This document shows, piece by piece, positions 49,601 through 58,986 of a DNA stretch of 64,000 nt. The notes beneath the pieces were generated by a model. That model worked only from the letters and a program-made list of their open reading frames with translations, ran no database searches and had not been told where the DNA came from. The translations under genes and the position numbers were made by a program. The DNA comes from Plecoglossus altivelis (Eukaryota; Chordata; Actinopteri; Osmeriformes; Plecoglossidae). Within the stretch, counting starts at the first letter, position 1, and every line of letters begins with the position of its first letter. The stretch lies in assembly GCA_036571765.1 (NCBI GenBank), contig BROE01000028.1:1004479-1068478 (forward strand), given 5' to 3'.

Positions 49601-52472
49601 AGGGGAGATGGATGAGGTTGGGGGAGTGAGGTAGGAGGAGGAGAGGGGAGACTGGACATGGGAGGCTGAAGGGGAGGGAGGAGAGGGGAGACTGGACATG
49701 GCAGGCTGAAGGGGGAGTGAGGTGGGAGGAGGAGAGGGGAGACTGGACATGGCAGGCTGAAGGGGGAGTGAGGTGGGAGGAGGAGAGGGGAGACTGGACA
49801 TGGGAGGTTGAAGGGGGAGTGAGATGGGAGGAGGAGAGGGGAGACTGGACATGGGAGGCTGAAGGGGGAGGGAGGTGGAGGAAGGAGAGGGGAGGCTGGA
49901 ATGGGGGCCTGAGGGGGGAGGGGAGGTGGAGGAGGAGAGGGGAACTGCATGGGTGGGCTGGAGGGGGGAAGGGAGGTTGGGGGTGGCGAGGGGAGTGGAC
50001 ATGGAGAGGGCTGAGGGGGGAGGGAGGTGGGAGGAGGAGAGGGGAGACTGGACATGAGAGGCTGAGGGGGGAGGGAGGGGAGACTGGACATGGGAGGCTG
50101 AGGGGGGAGGGAGGGGAGACTGGACATGGGAGGCTGAAGGGTCCTGACCTTCTGATATGGCGTGGGGTTTGATGATGCAGCAGGTGGAGTCTGTGCAGCT
50201 GGCGGTGTTAGAGGGACCACACCCTGATGTAGAGGGGAAGAAGAACTCCAGCTCCTGCACACAACAACATGCAGAACTACATCAACATCAACAACAACAA
50301 CAACAACAACAATCAACATAAATTGTATGTTTATTTACGTTGTTCAAGTAGGAATGCTATAAGACAAACACACATGCAGTATGTTGTCTGTGTGCCCTAG
50401 GCATCATGTATGAGTCATGTGTGATGCTGCGCTGTGGAGGCTGCGCTGTGGAGGCTGCGCTGTGGAGGCTGCGCTGTGGAGGCTGCGCTGTGGAGGCTGC
50501 GCTGTGGAGGCTGCGCTGTGGAGGCTGCAGAGTGCTGTGCTGTGGAGGCTGCGCTGTGGAGGCTGCAGAGTGCTGCGCTGTGGGGGCTGCAGAGTGCTGC
50601 ACTGTGGAGGCTGCAGAGTGCTGCGCTGTGGAGGCTGCGCTGTGGAGGCTGCGCTGTGGAGGCTGCAGAGTGCTGTGCTGTGGAGGCTGCGCTGTGGAGG
50701 CTGCGCTGTGGAGGCTGCAGAGTGCTGCGCTGTGGAGGCTGCGCTGTGGAGGCTGCGCTGTGGAGGCTGCAGAGTGCTGTGCTGTGGAGGCTGTGCTGTG
50801 GAGGGTGTGCTGTGGAGGGTGTGCTGTGGAGGCTGTGCTGTGGAGGCTGCAGAGTGCTGTGCTGTGGAGGGTGTGCTGTGGAGGCTGCAGAGTGCTGTGC
50901 TGTGGAGGCTGCAGAGTGCTGTGCTGTGGAGGCTGCAGAGTGCTGTGCTGTGGAGGCTGCAGAGTGCGTGCACGTACCCTGGCGGCCGAAGCCAGGGAGT
51001 CGGATCCGTGGCCTGCGTTCTTGGTTCCGTCCGTCCCGTACTGCGCTCGCACGCTCCCCACCGCCTCGCTCCTCGCCACGCCGGCGTCCGTGGGCCCCAG
51101 GAGCCTCCTCCACCCTGCCACTGCCTCTTCCCCCATCAGCTCCATGGCAACCACCGGCCCGGAGGTCATAAACTGCACCAGGTTACTGATAACACAGGAT
51201 TCAAAGTCAACTGGCCCCAGCGCCAGAAATAGCCACAGGCTGTATATCTGATCAAGTGTCACTGCAATCAATAACACAGACCACACTTAAGATGGCGGCT
51301 GGCCCTTGAAGCCTGCTTGGAGCCCTCCCCCTTCCTCTCTCCTTCCCTCCCTCCAACCCTGCCTCTCTGCCTCCCACCCTGGCTCCCTCCCCTTCCTCCC
51401 TCCCCCACCCTGCCTCCCACCCTGCCTCTCTGCCTCCCACCCTGCCTCCCTCCCTCCCACCATGCCTCCCTCCCTCCCCTGTTCTCACCCACTCACAGGT
51501 CAATCATTACACAGGAACGACTCACTTGAAGAAAGGTTTGTTCTGATGTTCAGTATAGAAGTCGGCCCCTTGGCTCCTGGAAGAGAACCATAAACTCAGG
51601 GTTAATGTGTGATGAAATGAACTCGCCTGCTGGTTCCAAACAGCAGCACGGCCATGCCGGCTTTCCAGAGGTCATTGACAGCTCCGCTCCTGCTCCTCAG
51701 CTCCTGCTGTCTGTCCCCACAGGACAGTGAGGCTACCAGGACAGACACCTGACTGACACATCATCCAGGCTGGGCTCGTCTCACCTGCTGAGGGATCAGA
51801 CACTCTCATTACAGCTGACAGGTGAAGGTGACCTTGACAGGGGTTCTCTAACCATGACCTGTCTTATCATTCTCAAGTCCCAGATATGGGGTGTGTTTCC
51901 TTTTGTTGAATTCAAGTGCAGACTGATCCAGTCAGAGGAAGATGTGGATGTAACATGACTGCTTTGATTAAGGAACATTATGTCTGAACCAGGAGTCAGA
52001 TGAGGTGGTTGAAATTGTTGATAATCAGACAGGATCTATAATGTGTAGCGTCTCCCTGCTTCAGCCCCTATAGATGGCTGGAGACCCATCGCTCATGTGC
52101 TAACACGTGCTAACACACATCAAAGCCAGGCAGAGTGAAAAGGAGAGAGTGGGAGAAAAGGCAGGAGAGAGAGAGGGAAGGAGAGAGAGCGCGATAAGGA
52201 AGGAGAAAATGAGAGGTTGAAAGAGAGAGTGTGTGTGTATTTATGTGTGTGTGTGTATGTATGTGTGTGTGTGCGTGTGTATGTGTGCGTGTGTATGTGT
52301 GCGCGTCTGTGTGTGTTTACAGGACGGAATGAGAGCCGTTACTGCCCCCATCTGATGGAAGCCAAGAGCATGACGATGTCCTTCACATGCACGGCCATTT
52401 TGAAATCACATTAGGGAGGGGGAGGGAGAGAGAGAGAGAGAGAGAGAGAGAAAAGAGAGAGACAGACAGAGA

Positions 52473-52514
<42 letters not shown>

Positions 52515-53954
52515 AGAGAGAGAAAAGAGAGAGAGAGAGAGAGAAAAGAGAGAGAGAGAGAAAAGAGAGAGAGAAAAGAGAGAGAGACAGAGAGACAGAG
52601 AGACAGAGAGACAGAGAGACAGAGAGACAGAGAGAGAGAGAGAGAGGGAGAGAGGGAGAGAGGGAGAGGGAGACAGAGAGAGAGAGACGGAGTGAGAGAG
52701 ACGGAGTGAGAGAGACGGAGTGAGAGAGACGGAGTGAGAGAGACAGAGAGAGAGAGACAGGGAGTGAGAGAGAGAGACAGGGAGTGAGAGGGGGAGAAAG
52801 AGAGCGAGAGAGAGGGAGAGAGAGTGACAGAGTGAGAGACAGAGAGAGGGAGAGAGAGGGAGACAAAGAGAGAGACACAGACAGAGAGACACAGACAGAG
52901 AGACACAGAGGGAGACAGAGAGAGAGACAGACAGAGAGACACAGAGAGAGACAGAGAGAGAGACACACAGACAGAGAGACACAGAGAGAAAGAGAGGAAG
53001 AGAGAGGGAGAGAGAGTGACAGAGTGAGAGAGAGAGAGGGAGAGAGAGGGAGACAAAGAGAGAGAGACACAGACAGAGAGACACAGAGAGAGACAGAGAG
53101 AGAGACACAGACAGAGAGACACAGAGAGAGACAGAGAGAGACACACACAGACAGAGAGACACAGAGAGAAAGAGAGAGCACTGATAATCAGATATGAATC
53201 ATATCACTGCAGAAAGATGACCGAGTTCAGCAGTATGATGTGTTTTCTAGCGACATGGTGTCTGAACAGCAGAGCTCACGCTGGGTCTGTCAGGCTGCTG
53301 AAGGTAGCCAGGTCTCAGGAGAACTGACTGATGTCACAGAGACGCCATCTTGGGAGTCGGAAGATCTTACCATGTGAGCTTGGTCATTTTAGCTTTGGTC
53401 ACGATCAGGTTGGAGTCGTAGATCATCTGGATGATGTCTCCCATCTTTGGAACGGCGTCTGGCTTGATCAGAGCGAGAGTTCTGGAACACAGGACAGCAG
53501 GAAGGATGGTTACCTCAGATCTTCCATGATGGTGACGTGTTCATCCTAACACAAACATTCAGAAAGGCTTTACGAGTTCTGCTTCTGCTCTTTTCTTCTA
53601 CGTGTTTGGGAACATCTAATGGAAGCAGGAAGCAGAAGACAGGGAGGAGAGACAGGTACCAGACACCTCAATATAGAGTCTGGAGCAGAAGAGGGAGACA
53701 AGACAGGGAGGAGAGACAGGTACCAGACACCTCAATATAGAGTCTGGAGCAGAGGAGGGAGACAAGACAGGGAGGAGAGACAGGTACCAGACACCTCAAT
53801 ATAGAGTCTGGAGCAGAGGAGGGAGACGAGAGGGAGGGAGACAAGACAGGGAGGGAGGGAGAATGAGAGAGAGGGAGGGACATGGAGAGGGAGAGACAGA
53901 ACAAGAGGGGAACAAAGGAAGAAAGACGTGTGTGCGCGTGTGTGGGTGTATGCA

Positions 53955-53999
<45 letters not shown>

Positions 54000-56900
54000 G
54001 TGCGCGTGTGTGTGTGTGCGTATGTATGTGCGCGCGTGTGTGTGTGTGTGCGTATGTATGTGTGCGTATGTATGTGTGCGCGTGTGTGTGTGTGCGTATG
54101 TATGTGTGCGCGTGTGTGTGTGTGCGTATGTATGTATGTGTGCGCGTGTGTGTGTATAGTACTGTAGGTTGAGAATAATCCTATAGGCTTCTGTACTTAG
54201 TATTCACCACAGAAGCATGTGAAGTCCTACCTGGTGAGTCATCTACATTAGATAGCCCCAGTAAACACACACACACACACACACCTCAGGCACACTGGAG
54301 AGCTAACCTTCACATCATACTCTGCATCATACTCTCCCTACAGCCTACCTTAGGCTGACAGCAACACTTCACACATGGAGCAAACAGCTTCAGGCCAGGA
54401 AACAGAGTTAACACATAGAACAGCATGCATCACTTAAGCCAATGGCAACAGTTAACACAAACACCAAGTAGCCAATTAGCTGCCTCCTTACAGCGCATCA
54501 GAAAGAGTGTTGGTGTGACTGTGTTCTGTCTAACATCGCCCTTCAACATCTCCTTACTGCATCTCCTCCAGAATCATACCTCTCTTTCTTACTGCCGAGT
54601 CTGTTGGCTGTATACTGGTCTCCGTATCCAATCAAGTTGAGCTGTCGTGAAAAGACGTTCACTCTGTTTCCCACGAACAGATCTTCAGGACGAAGCTCCT
54701 CGTATTTGGTCTTCCTCAGAAACGTGCGCTGGTTTTTCACGTCGAACTGCAATGAGAAACGGAAGACAGAGTTCCTGGAAGCTCGTGACACAAACAAGAG
54801 GGACTGGAGCATGTTTGGGGGTCACACCGGGGTCACGGGTACGACAGCATGCTCTCCATGGAGACCATGTCTCCAGGGTAGAGAGACAGTATCAAGACAA
54901 TATTTTCTCAGAGTTTTACTCAAATACAACGTTTGAAACAAGACAGTTAATCATTGAACATGTATGCACTTTGTAATGCAGTTTTGCAACACTGATATTG
55001 AGGTGAATCTCTGTACGTTTTACAACAGTACATTGAGGAGGTTGGGAAGCGCGTTTAGGAAAACGTGACTAAGTATTTTGTTTTCCATGTTAGCACCAGC
55101 TAACTGCGCACACACGCACACGCACACGCACACGCCCACACGACATGCAAGGAGCAGCAATCATGGAGACCTGACTTCACCCTACCTACCATCTCCACTG
55201 AGCTGTCCCTGGGGTAGAACAGGAAGCAGCCCTACCTACCATCTCCACAGAGCTGTCCCTGGGGTAGAACAGGAAGCAGTCCTACCTACCATCTACACTG
55301 AGCTGTCCCTAGAGTAGAACAGGAAGCAGTCCTACCTACCATCTACACTGAGCTGTCCCTAGAGTAGAACAGGAAGCAGTCCTACCTACCATCTCCACAG
55401 AGCTGTCCTTACAGTAGAACAGGAAGCAGTCCTACCTACCATCTCCACAGAGCTGTCCCTAGAGTAGAACAGGAAGCAGTCCTACCTACCATCTCCACAG
55501 AGCTGTCCCTACAGTAGAACAGGAAGCAGTCCTACCTACCATCTCCACAGAGCTGTCCCTAGAGTAGAACAGGAAGCAGCCCTACCTACCATCTCCACAG
55601 AGCTGTCCCTGGGGTAGAACAGGAAGCAGTCCTACCTACCATCTCCACAGAGCTGTCCTTGGGGTAGAACAGGAGCTGGTAGCGCCGCAGGAGACCAGCA
55701 CTGGGGTCGTACCACTCAGCCAGGAAGGCGAAGCGCTCCTCCTGGGACAGAACACAAGATGTGGTGACACACACTCATCACTCTCTGGAAGGAGCATACG
55801 GAACGTACAGCAGAACATCAGGGATGACAGGAGCTGATGTGGTTCTAATGGTATCTCAGTGATGAGATAGTTAGGGTGGTTCCGGACCAGGGTTATAATA
55901 GCCAGCTGATTACAGATACTAAGCCTGTTGGGATCAGGCTACTTCCTGGAATGAGTTCCCCAAGGTTTTACTGAGACACCCAATGTTTAGACTTTGAAAG
56001 CCTCACGCATAGTTTCTCAAAGACACAATCTTCTTTATTGATCTTGGGGTTAATAACTCAAAGCTGGCCATGCTATTTTTAGCTCTTAGCGAAGACCCTT
56101 CCTCTCACCCATCCTGGAGACAGCCTTTCACACAGCCAATCATCTCACGGCATCCCAGTGTTCTCAATGACATCATGATGATAAACAAACCGCCTTGGCC
56201 CTGTATCCAGGAGCGTCGTGAGAGAAGGGGCATGGCCCAGCAAAAGTGAAGCTCTGCCTTCAGTTCGGGAAGCTAAGCTGTGTCGCGTGTGAGTGCTGAA
56301 CCTCACACACCACGGAGGGTAGAACGCCCCCTGGAGAGAGAGGAGGGAGAGAGGGAGAGAGAGAGAGAGGGAGAGAGAGAGAGAGGGAGACAGAGAGAGC
56401 AAGAGAGGGAAGAGACAGAAAGAGCAAGCGACAGAGAAGCATAGAGACAGAGAGGAGAGAGAGAGAGCAAGAGAGGAGAGAGACAGAGCGAGCGAGCGAG
56501 CGAGAGAGACAGCTTCTGTTCACCAAGGACAGGGTTGATCCAAGGACAGCTAGACTGTTAGGACAACCAGAAGGACCAGAAGTGGACCAGGACACACTGA
56601 GAGGTGTGCACGCGTCTGGATTGCCCTTTGCTGAAGAGCAAATAGGATTGAGACGTTGCCGTCACACTGTACCTGGTATCTGGGATGTTATTGTGTTCTG
56701 AGCCTCTGCTAGTCCTTGAATCTAACCCATATAACACTGTTAGAGTTATAGCCTCCTGTTCCATGACCTTCTAATGCACTTTCTACATGGCTTTAGATAA
56801 AAGCATCTTCCACAACAAATACAATGCTGTTCAACAACAAGCCAGGATCCAAGTGCAAATTAAATGGTGGTTCTTCTAGGCTAGAGCGAAGCACAGGGCC

Positions 56901-58176
56901 TCTGCAGGTAGGATGAGTAAGGCTGGTGGGTTATGTTACCGTTTTCATTTGCCACAGGCAGTTGACTTTATGACACAATAACTGTACAAAAACTGCCTAC
57001 ACTGTACCGCTTGGGTTGTATTTTTTTTTTTTTTTTCCTTTCAATGTTGATGATTTCTTCTAAAAATTTAAACTGTGACTCAAAATCAACAAACAGTTGT
57101 ACTGCACAGACTCGGACCTGACGAGCAAACCCACCAGAGCCGCAGCTACGCGTGGTTTTCGCTTTCAACCCATTCTGGGAAGCAAAATATCAGCCGGACT
57201 TTCTCAGACACATGCTGTTCACTGTGCTGCCATTGGAAACATTTCATGCTGCCTTTTAACAACTAAGGCAGATCAATATTTCAACCTCAGACAGGAACTC
57301 ACGTACGGAGGTGCTGAATGATCCAATACATGGACCAACTTTATGGAAGAAAGCAACTTAAATAGGGTAAATTGACTGGCTAAGCAGGCGGAATTGAATG
57401 TCTTACAGGCGCTGCTTGCTACAAACCGTCATTCCAACATTCCTTCAGATGTTCTTGGCGGTCGGATACATTCATGATGAGTCATGACCGATGATATCAT
57501 GAAAGAAAACGTGCTGGATGTTGACGTCATACGGGTGAAATGCTAACAAAAAACAGGCCGATGAACGATTGGGAAATGTACAATGTTGCACTTGCAGTAA
57601 CTTGCTGAACGCAAGCGTGCATCCAACTCAAAACGCTGCTTGAACTTCACGAAGCACAATGCCAACCGCGCCACCTGTTGGTGATTAAGTTAATTAATAA
57701 TGTTATACATTTCTGTATTTTTCCCTCCAAACATTTTACGTAACGGTAAGTTAAAGGTTATGATTCAGAAGAGATACACAAAAATGGGGCACGGAATAGC
57801 GACTTAGCGTTATGAAGATATGTTAACGAAAGCTGAACACACGTACATAATGACACAACCCCTGAATGGAGGCATTTGGAGGTCTTGCTTATAATATCAT
57901 ATTATTTATTACCTTCATAACTGCTAAACTAAATCACACCAGCTAACTACTGTGTTGTAGCAAATAATGACACGATAGCTGATAAGCTATTTTAACAGTC
58001 GTCTTATCATTATTAGAATAGACACAGTCTAGCCTAGTAGCAGCATGGGAATGATTGTATAGTCTAGCACTAGCTAGCTAAAGCTACTAATACACCATTG
58101 CTATCGAGCTACGCCATCGATCTATATTCAAATGGACCATCAATTACCAGTAAAAAAAAGAGTTATGTTTTACCAT
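33264..58176 (-). CDS. nme7: NME7 (DM10 domain plus two NDK domains), complete, 12 coding exons
   Basis: NME7 is an axonemal microtubule-inner and gamma-tubulin-ring protein needed in motile cilia and left-right patterning. Coding exons on the minus strand are: 58174-58176, 55640-55741, 54580-54746, 53371-53481, 51526-51576, 50978-51185, 50149-50254, 46196-46260, 44615-44683, 42781-42882, 34529-34636 and 33264-33296. Every junction is GT-AG and in phase, giving 374 residues (human 376). Residues 2-90 are the DM10 domain (FAFLAEWYDP, RTFLRKTKYEEL). NDK-A follows (TLALIKPDAVPKMGDII) with catalytic His about 204 in KNAGHGSD. NDK-B (CCIIKPHAISEG) has His about 353 in QNAVHCTD. The end is YFFKMMDD. 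The first coding exon supplies only the ATG; exon 2 has no in-frame ATG upstream, which supports this. Introns are crowded with minisatellites, several abutting splice sites. Confidence 0.96.
33470..33748. repeat. GA/GACA-rich polypurine tract in NME7 intron 11 side of the last exon
   Basis: Alternating gagaga, gacaga and gaatgaga units of about 280 bp lie in the last NME7 intron (33297-34528). The intron also holds the A-box array described separately. Confidence 0.88.
34095..34333 (+). repeat. Tandem array of a 21-bp tRNA A-box-like unit (gtagagggtgtagctcagtg)
   Basis: About eleven units of gtagagggtgtagctcagtg occur in the last NME7 intron. Each full unit contains TAGCTCAGTGG, an exact match to the pol III A-box consensus TRGCNNAGYNGG, in the context seen at the 5' end of tRNAs (GTAGCTCAGTGGTAGAG). 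Two longer units carry a catttatagatg insertion. No B box (GGTTCRANNCC) or tRNA cloverleaf was found nearby, so this is not a set of tRNA genes. Confidence 0.8.
34800..34945. repeat. Minisatellite, 26-bp unit (atgatgacatgagtgctgtg), NME7 intron 10
   Basis: Five to six nearly identical units with a single T/C change (atgagtg versus acgagtg). It lies about 160 bp upstream of exon 11 (34529-34636). Confidence 0.9.
36105..36470. repeat. Minisatellite, 18-bp unit (cagtcacacagcacagag)
   Basis: About twenty units, with occasional cat for cac and 5-bp cacac insertions. Because the unit is a multiple of three, all frames stay open across it. Confidence 0.9.
38865..39145. repeat. Minisatellite, 39-bp unit (gaggagggggacatcagggg)
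   Basis: About seven units of gaggagggggacatcagggg followed by gctgggtgaggccctgggt, with partial units. Preceded by about 440 bp of GA repeat (38320-38765). Confidence 0.9.
40676..41932. repeat. Two adjacent minisatellites (27-bp and 45-bp units) bridged by an assembly gap
   Basis: Left of the gap is a 27-bp unit (accgagggagagctagagat core). Right of it is a 45-bp unit (tgttctgctctctaagacca, then ggagagaccaggagagacac). The gap is 40779-41565. The gap size in the assembly is not a measure of the true array length. Confidence 0.85.
40779..41565. other. Assembly gap (787 N)
   Basis: A run of N inside tandem repeats in NME7 intron 10. Confidence 0.99.
42420..42750. repeat. Minisatellite, about 36-bp unit, close to the NME7 exon 10 donor
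   Basis: About nine units of cagggaacctgctgtgttct plus cctgttctcctgc. The last unit ends some 30 bp from the exon 10 donor (gtgagt, 42775-42780). Confidence 0.9.
42990..43345. repeat. Minisatellite, 45-bp unit (gaccatgtctgagtctctgt)
   Basis: About seven units of gaccatgtctgagtctctgt followed by gtatgtatgatgtctgtatg, in NME7 intron 9 (42883-44614). A (TG)n tract follows at 43390-43425. Confidence 0.9.
43550..43998. repeat. Minisatellite, about 30-bp unit (cagacagacaggtgtctctc) in NME7 intron 9
   Basis: About 13 units of gcccagacagacaggtgtct with variable (CT)n between them. The remaining intron to 44614 includes poly-C runs (44085-44100, 44331-44349) and unique sequence. Confidence 0.9.
44691..45420. 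repeat. 48-bp minisatellite beginning at the NME7 exon 9 acceptor
   Basis: About 15 units of gaagcagtcagtgatgatca, ggatgctacagacacagtac, agaaccag. The first unit starts 8 bp outside exon 9, so its pyrimidine-rich minus strand (ctggttctgt) is part of the acceptor region. Being a multiple of three, the unit leaves long open frames on both strands (up to 256 codons of a 16-residue hydrophobic repeat); these are not called as genes. Confidence 0.93.
46423..46456. repeat. Perfect 13-bp inverted repeat with 8-bp loop
   Basis: Left arm CTCGTTAGAGACC (46423-46435) and right arm GGTCTCTAACGAG (46444-46456) are exact reverse complements. Imperfect pairing of CCAGG with CCTGG extends the stem outward. 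A direct copy of the left arm lies 30 bp upstream. Located in NME7 intron 7. Confidence 0.8.
47741..47770. promoter_or_regulatory. Inverted X-box-like half sites in NME7 intron 7
   Basis: GTTGCTAGG (47741-47749) and CCTAGCAAC (47762-47770) form a perfect 9-bp inverted repeat with a 12-bp spacer. GYAAC/GTTRC halves are what RFX factors bind, but the spacing is wider than a classical X-box, so function is uncertain. Confidence 0.3.
49565..50144. repeat. 51-bp minisatellite starting about 4 bp past the NME7 exon 7 donor
   Basis: Eleven or so units of gactggacatgggaggctga, agggggagtgaggtgggagg, aggagagggg. On the minus strand the first unit (cttcagcctcccatgtccag) begins almost immediately after the donor gtcagg at 50143-50148. 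Confidence 0.9.
50428..50968. repeat. 14-bp minisatellite (gctgcgctgtggag) ending about 10 bp from the NME7 exon 6 donor
   Basis: About 38 units of ggctgcgctgtgga with a 9-bp variant (ctgcagagt). The array fills most of the 723-bp intron between exons 6 and 7. Several frames stay open (up to about 310 codons) as a by-product; the real exon 6 begins at the right end of these frames. Confidence 0.93.
51186..51525. other. NME7 intron 5
   Basis: A short intron whose right half is CT/CCCTCC-rich (51325-51482) with ccctgcctccc units. No other element was seen. Confidence 0.7.
51577..53370. other. NME7 intron 4, including a very long polypurine tract
   Basis: Unique sequence at 51.6-52.1 kb is followed by TG/TATG repeats (52228-52310), a 770-bp GA-rich tract (52414-53180) and a short unique stretch before exon 4. 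Confidence 0.75.
52414..53180. repeat. About 770-bp (GA)n / GACA polypurine tract
   Basis: Almost pure purine on the plus strand, built of gagagaga, gagagaca, gacggagtga and gggagaga motifs with C interruptions. All six frames give long low-complexity open frames, which are not genes. Confidence 0.95.
53635..53830. repeat. 64-bp minisatellite in NME7 intron 3 with splice-site-like motifs
   Basis: Three and a half units of gacaggtaccagacacctca, atatagagtctggagcagag, gagggagacaagacaggg. On the minus strand each unit reads a CT-rich stretch, ctccag, 20 bases, then gtacct. A TG/TATG repeat follows at 53935-54165. The rest of the intron (to 54579) is unique. Confidence 0.88.
55181..55680 (-). repeat. 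50-bp minisatellite made of NME7 exon 2 end plus its splice donor, 10 copies
   Basis: Ten units of exactly 50 bp start at 55181, 55231 and so on to 55631. The last unit contains the real end of exon 2 (55640) and its donor gtaggt. On the minus strand every unit reads ctgttctac, then exon-like GACAGCTCTGTGGAGATG, then gtaggtagg, so all ten keep an intact 5' splice site. Many inner units differ from the exon by having tctag or tgtag where the exon has ccaag, which creates an acceptor-like AG. The array occupies over half of intron 2 (54747-55639). Confidence 0.95.
56335..56515. repeat. GA-rich repeat in NME7 intron 1
   Basis: gagagaga with gggaga and gagcga units. The rest of intron 1 (55742-58173) is mostly unique, with one SINE-like tail described separately and an A/T run at 57020-57036. 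Confidence 0.85.
56771..56825 (+). mobile_element. Degenerate fish SINE/LINE-type 3' tail
   Basis: The sequence gcactttctacatggctttagataaaagcatcttcc resembles the common fish repeat end (ctttggataaaagcgtctgc). Only this tail is recognisable; no target-site duplication or tRNA head was found. Confidence 0.4.
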
Positions 58177-58986
58177 TGCAGAGAACTGTCCACGATAATG
58201 TCGTTGTTGGACGCACGTAACTTGACTTCTCTGTCTTGTTGATCCAGCATCAATACATGCTAGCTACGCTAGCTTCTTCGCAAACTAGTCTGCAAAGCGT
58301 TTTGTATCACCATGGCAACAGTCTTTTCTAACCGCCAATACAGAAATGTAGCTAAATGCGTTAACTGAGTCTTAGTAATACAACCTCGAAACAATAAATA
58401 AAAATATTACTGCAATGGTAGGATATCACGGACGGGAGATAATCATGTAATAGGTACCTAGCGAAAGAAAAAAAATGATTTTAGCAAATACACCCGGAAG
58501 TAAAATAACTAGCACATGGCAACATTTTGAATGATTTATTTTTCGAAACTTTTCCCAGGGTCGAAATATCATATAAGCATAGAAATCTGCTTTTATAGGA
58601 AGTGGATATAAAAATTATGGTAGATTTCATGTTTTTCTGTTTTCAAGTAGGGGCATCTTCCGGTGAGTTTTCCTAACCACTGACTGATCTCAATCTTTTA
58701 CCATTTCAATTACTGAAGTTTTGCCATATAAGCTTCCCTTTCCTTGAATATACAAACAATTATTTAGAAAACATCCGCAAAATATGAGAATTTAATTAGT
58801 TTTCAACACGGACACAACTGACTATTCATAGGCAAAAAGGTTGACGCTTGAATCCGCCTACAGGACGTTACGTATGCAATGTTCCGGTTCTGTCAAGGGC
58901 ATTGAGCTTACCGTTAGCAGTAGTTACATGCACGTGTAATTTACAGTTTCACTATTAAATAGCTATCGATAATTTTACAATCAAAC
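58177..58986. promoter_or_regulatory. Divergent promoter interval between NME7 and TIMM13
   Basis: The two start codons are 811 bp apart and point away from each other. The interval holds an X-box next to NME7 (58306-58319), a strong ETS site CCGGAAGTA (58494-58502) in the middle, and two further ETS-like cores in the other orientation (cttccggtga near 58660, gttccggttc near 58882) on the TIMM13 side. No TATA box or tandem repeat is present, in contrast with the surrounding introns. Whether there are one or two promoters cannot be told from sequence. Confidence 0.5.
58306..58319. promoter_or_regulatory. RFX-type X-box upstream of NME7
   Basis: ATCACCATGGCAAC fits the X-box pattern RTNRCC-N(0-3)-RGYAAC, with a two-base spacer. 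It lies 130 bp upstream of the NME7 ATG. RFX factors drive ciliary genes through such sites in vertebrates and invertebrates, and NME7 is a ciliary gene. Binding is inferred. Confidence 0.55.

Larger units (their letters stand above)
46261..50148. other. NME7 intron 7 contents
   Basis: A (atcatt)n-like stretch lies at 46270-46330, an inverted repeat at 46423-46456 and CT-rich repeats at 46965-47340. CA/TA repeats lie at 47340-47460. A 20-bp array (gagagctgtggtggtgtgca) is at 47510-47645. An X-box-like inverted repeat is at 47741-47770, a tgcgtgcttgct tract at 48510-48765, a cctaccccagcctcagcc tract at 49085-49215 and the 51-bp array at 49565-50144. Unique-looking sequence fills the rest; no extra exon was found. 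Confidence 0.65.

Noticed and set aside
49463..50319. Pro/Ser-rich frames of about 250 codons, minus strand
   Set aside because: Produced by the 51-bp minisatellite; the real coding part is NME7 exon 7 (50149-50254).
50406..51251. Long open frames on both strands (up to 309 codons)
   Set aside because: They are the 14-bp array translated; only the right-hand part, on the minus strand, is real (NME7 exon 6).
52383..53197. Leu/Ser-rich and Arg/Glu-rich frames over 240 codons
   Set aside because: Translation of a (GA)n tract in several frames; no stops are possible in most of it.
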